A DNA stretch of 64,000 nt from Bacteroidetes bacterium UBA6183 (GTDB lineage: Bacteria; Bacteroidota; Bacteroidia; UKL13-3), in NCBI GenBank assembly GCA_002422865.1, contig DITN01000094.1:12194-76193 (forward strand), read 5' to 3'. Made by a program: the position numbers and the translations under genes. Position 1 is the first letter of the stretch; every line of letters starts with the position of its first letter. A model generated the notes under the pieces. It saw nothing but the letters and a program-made list of their open reading frames with translations, made no database searches and was not told the origin of the DNA. Positions 63,176 through 64,000 of the stretch are shown here, piece by piece.

Positions 63176-64000
63176 ATGAAAAAAATAGGATTACTTTTAA
63201 TGGGTGTATTTTATGCCATGGTTAGTTATGCGCAGTTGCCCGTAACCAATTGGCAAAACACTTTTGGTAACATTTCGGGTAATGCCCGTGTTACTGCAAC
63301 TGCAACAGATATCAGCGGTAATGTGTATGTCGCAGGTTACTTTTTTGGCAGTGTTGATATGGATTTTGGTGTTGGGCAAGCCAACATTACTTCATCAGGG
63401 CAATACGATGCTTTTGTAGCTAAATATAATGCTTTTGGTGATTTTACTTGGGTAAGAAGAATTGGGGGTACATTAGGCGAACAAGTAAATGCCATTTTTT
63501 TAGATAACAGTGGAGGACTTCATGTAACGGGATTTTTTCAGGGAACTACCTCCATATTCGCGTCAAACGGTACTTTTAACTTAACCTCGGTAGGTGGAGC
63601 TGATATTTTTATGCTTTATTTTGATGGTGCCGGTACTTTAATTCGTAATTTCAGAATTGGTGGTGTTGGTGATGAAAGTGGATTAGCCATAAAAGCGGAT
63701 ATTAACTCTAATGTTTATTTAGCCGGAACCATAGGAAGTGCCAACGTAAATTTCAATTTATATGGTGGTAGTCAATTAATATCATCAAGCGGTGCTTTAG
63801 ATGGTTTTATTGCCAAGTATGATTTTTCATATGCTGCTCAGTGGGTGCAACGTGTAGGTGGTGGTGGTGCGGTTGATGATGCCATAAATGATTTAGATGT
63901 TGATGCTTCAGGCAATGCATACGTGGTAGGTACGTACAGAGGAGCTGTAACTTTTAGCGGTACTTCCATAACCTTGGCCAATTCAGGAAACACAGACGCG
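63176..64000 (+). CDS. SBBP-repeat secreted protein, C-terminus outside window
   Basis: The frame opens with ATG at 63176, has a signal peptide (MKKIGLLLMGVFYAMVSYAQ) and continues open to the right edge (275 residues). It contains SBBP-like beta-propeller repeats: DISGNVYVAGYFFGSVDM, YDAFVAKYNAFGDFTWVRR, SGGLHVTGFFQGTTS, ALDGFIAKYDFS and DASGNAYVVGTYRGAVTF. Proteins of this type are T9SS- or lipid-anchored extracellular proteins in Bacteroidota; the C-terminal sorting domain would lie beyond the window. It is divergent from the kinase operon. Confidence 0.88.
   Translation, partial: MKKIGLLLMGVFYAMVSYAQLPVTNWQNTFGNISGNARVTATATDISGNVYVAGYFFGSVDMDFGVGQANITSSGQYDAFVAKYNAFGDFTWVRRIGGTLGEQVNAIFLDNSGGLHVTGFFQGTTSIFASNGTFNLTSVGGADIFMLYFDGAGTLIRNFRIGGVGDESGLAIKADINSNVYLAGTIGSANVNFNLYGGSQLISSSGALDGFIAKYDFSYAAQWVQRVGGGGAVDDAINDLDVDASGNAYVVGTYRGAVTFSGTSITLANSGNTDA

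Overview
The window comes from a low-GC member of the Bacteroidota, probably a Sphingobacteria/Chitinophagia/Flavobacteria-type environmental bacterium. Three things point there: C-terminal type IX secretion (T9SS) sorting domains on several secreted proteins, LytTR/His_kinase signalling with a periplasmic propeller sensor, and many TAnnTTTG promoter boxes a short distance upstream of start codons. The species cannot be named from the sequence.

Region 1 (1-7978, minus) is the N-terminal ~2,660 residues of a giant secreted adhesin that runs off the left edge. It carries LamG-like domains, about ten CUB domains in 735-bp repeats, and Ig-like repeats.

Region 2 (8167-33311) is a ~25 kb integrated genomic island. 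It sits in the 5' half of a tRNA-Arg(CCT) gene, is bounded by a 29-bp direct repeat, and has paired arm-type sites just inside each end. It encodes a tyrosine integrase, ParB-like proteins including a ParB-DNA methyltransferase fusion, a small gene operon next to a structured non-coding region, and a second minimal tyrosine recombinase beside a repeat-rich region. Next comes a six-gene type I restriction-modification operon whose hsdM and hsdS are separated by three extra genes, one a PD-(D/E)xK-like nuclease. A UmuD-UmuC-SRAP-metalloprotease group, two LamG/T9SS surface proteins with a lipoprotein and a beta-barrel protein, and an XRE regulator convergent with a SIR2-like protein complete it. 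No relaxase, type IV secretion gene or phage structural gene was seen, so this looks like a mobile defence/cargo island rather than a complete conjugative element or phage.

Region 3 (33311-43003) is chromosomal. It holds a polysaccharide ABC exporter with two large glycosyltransferases, tRNA-Phe with a degenerate duplicated 3' end, an HdrC/GlpC-like membrane Fe-S protein, and selU-selD for tRNA selenouridine.

Region 4 (43008-64000) is a surface-structure locus. It has a four-gene cluster (PapD-like chaperone, two secreted subunit-like proteins, a large outer-membrane protein with a SPOR domain) that resembles a chaperone-usher-type fibre system without a recognisable classical usher. Next to it are a 3,182-residue Ig-repeat T9SS protein, a sensor kinase/LytTR regulator pair, and the start of an SBBP-repeat secreted protein. 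The most unusual candidates are the three-gene insertion in the restriction operon, the closed structured non-coding region at 13108-13353, the 5'-half tRNA integration, and the fibre-like cluster.
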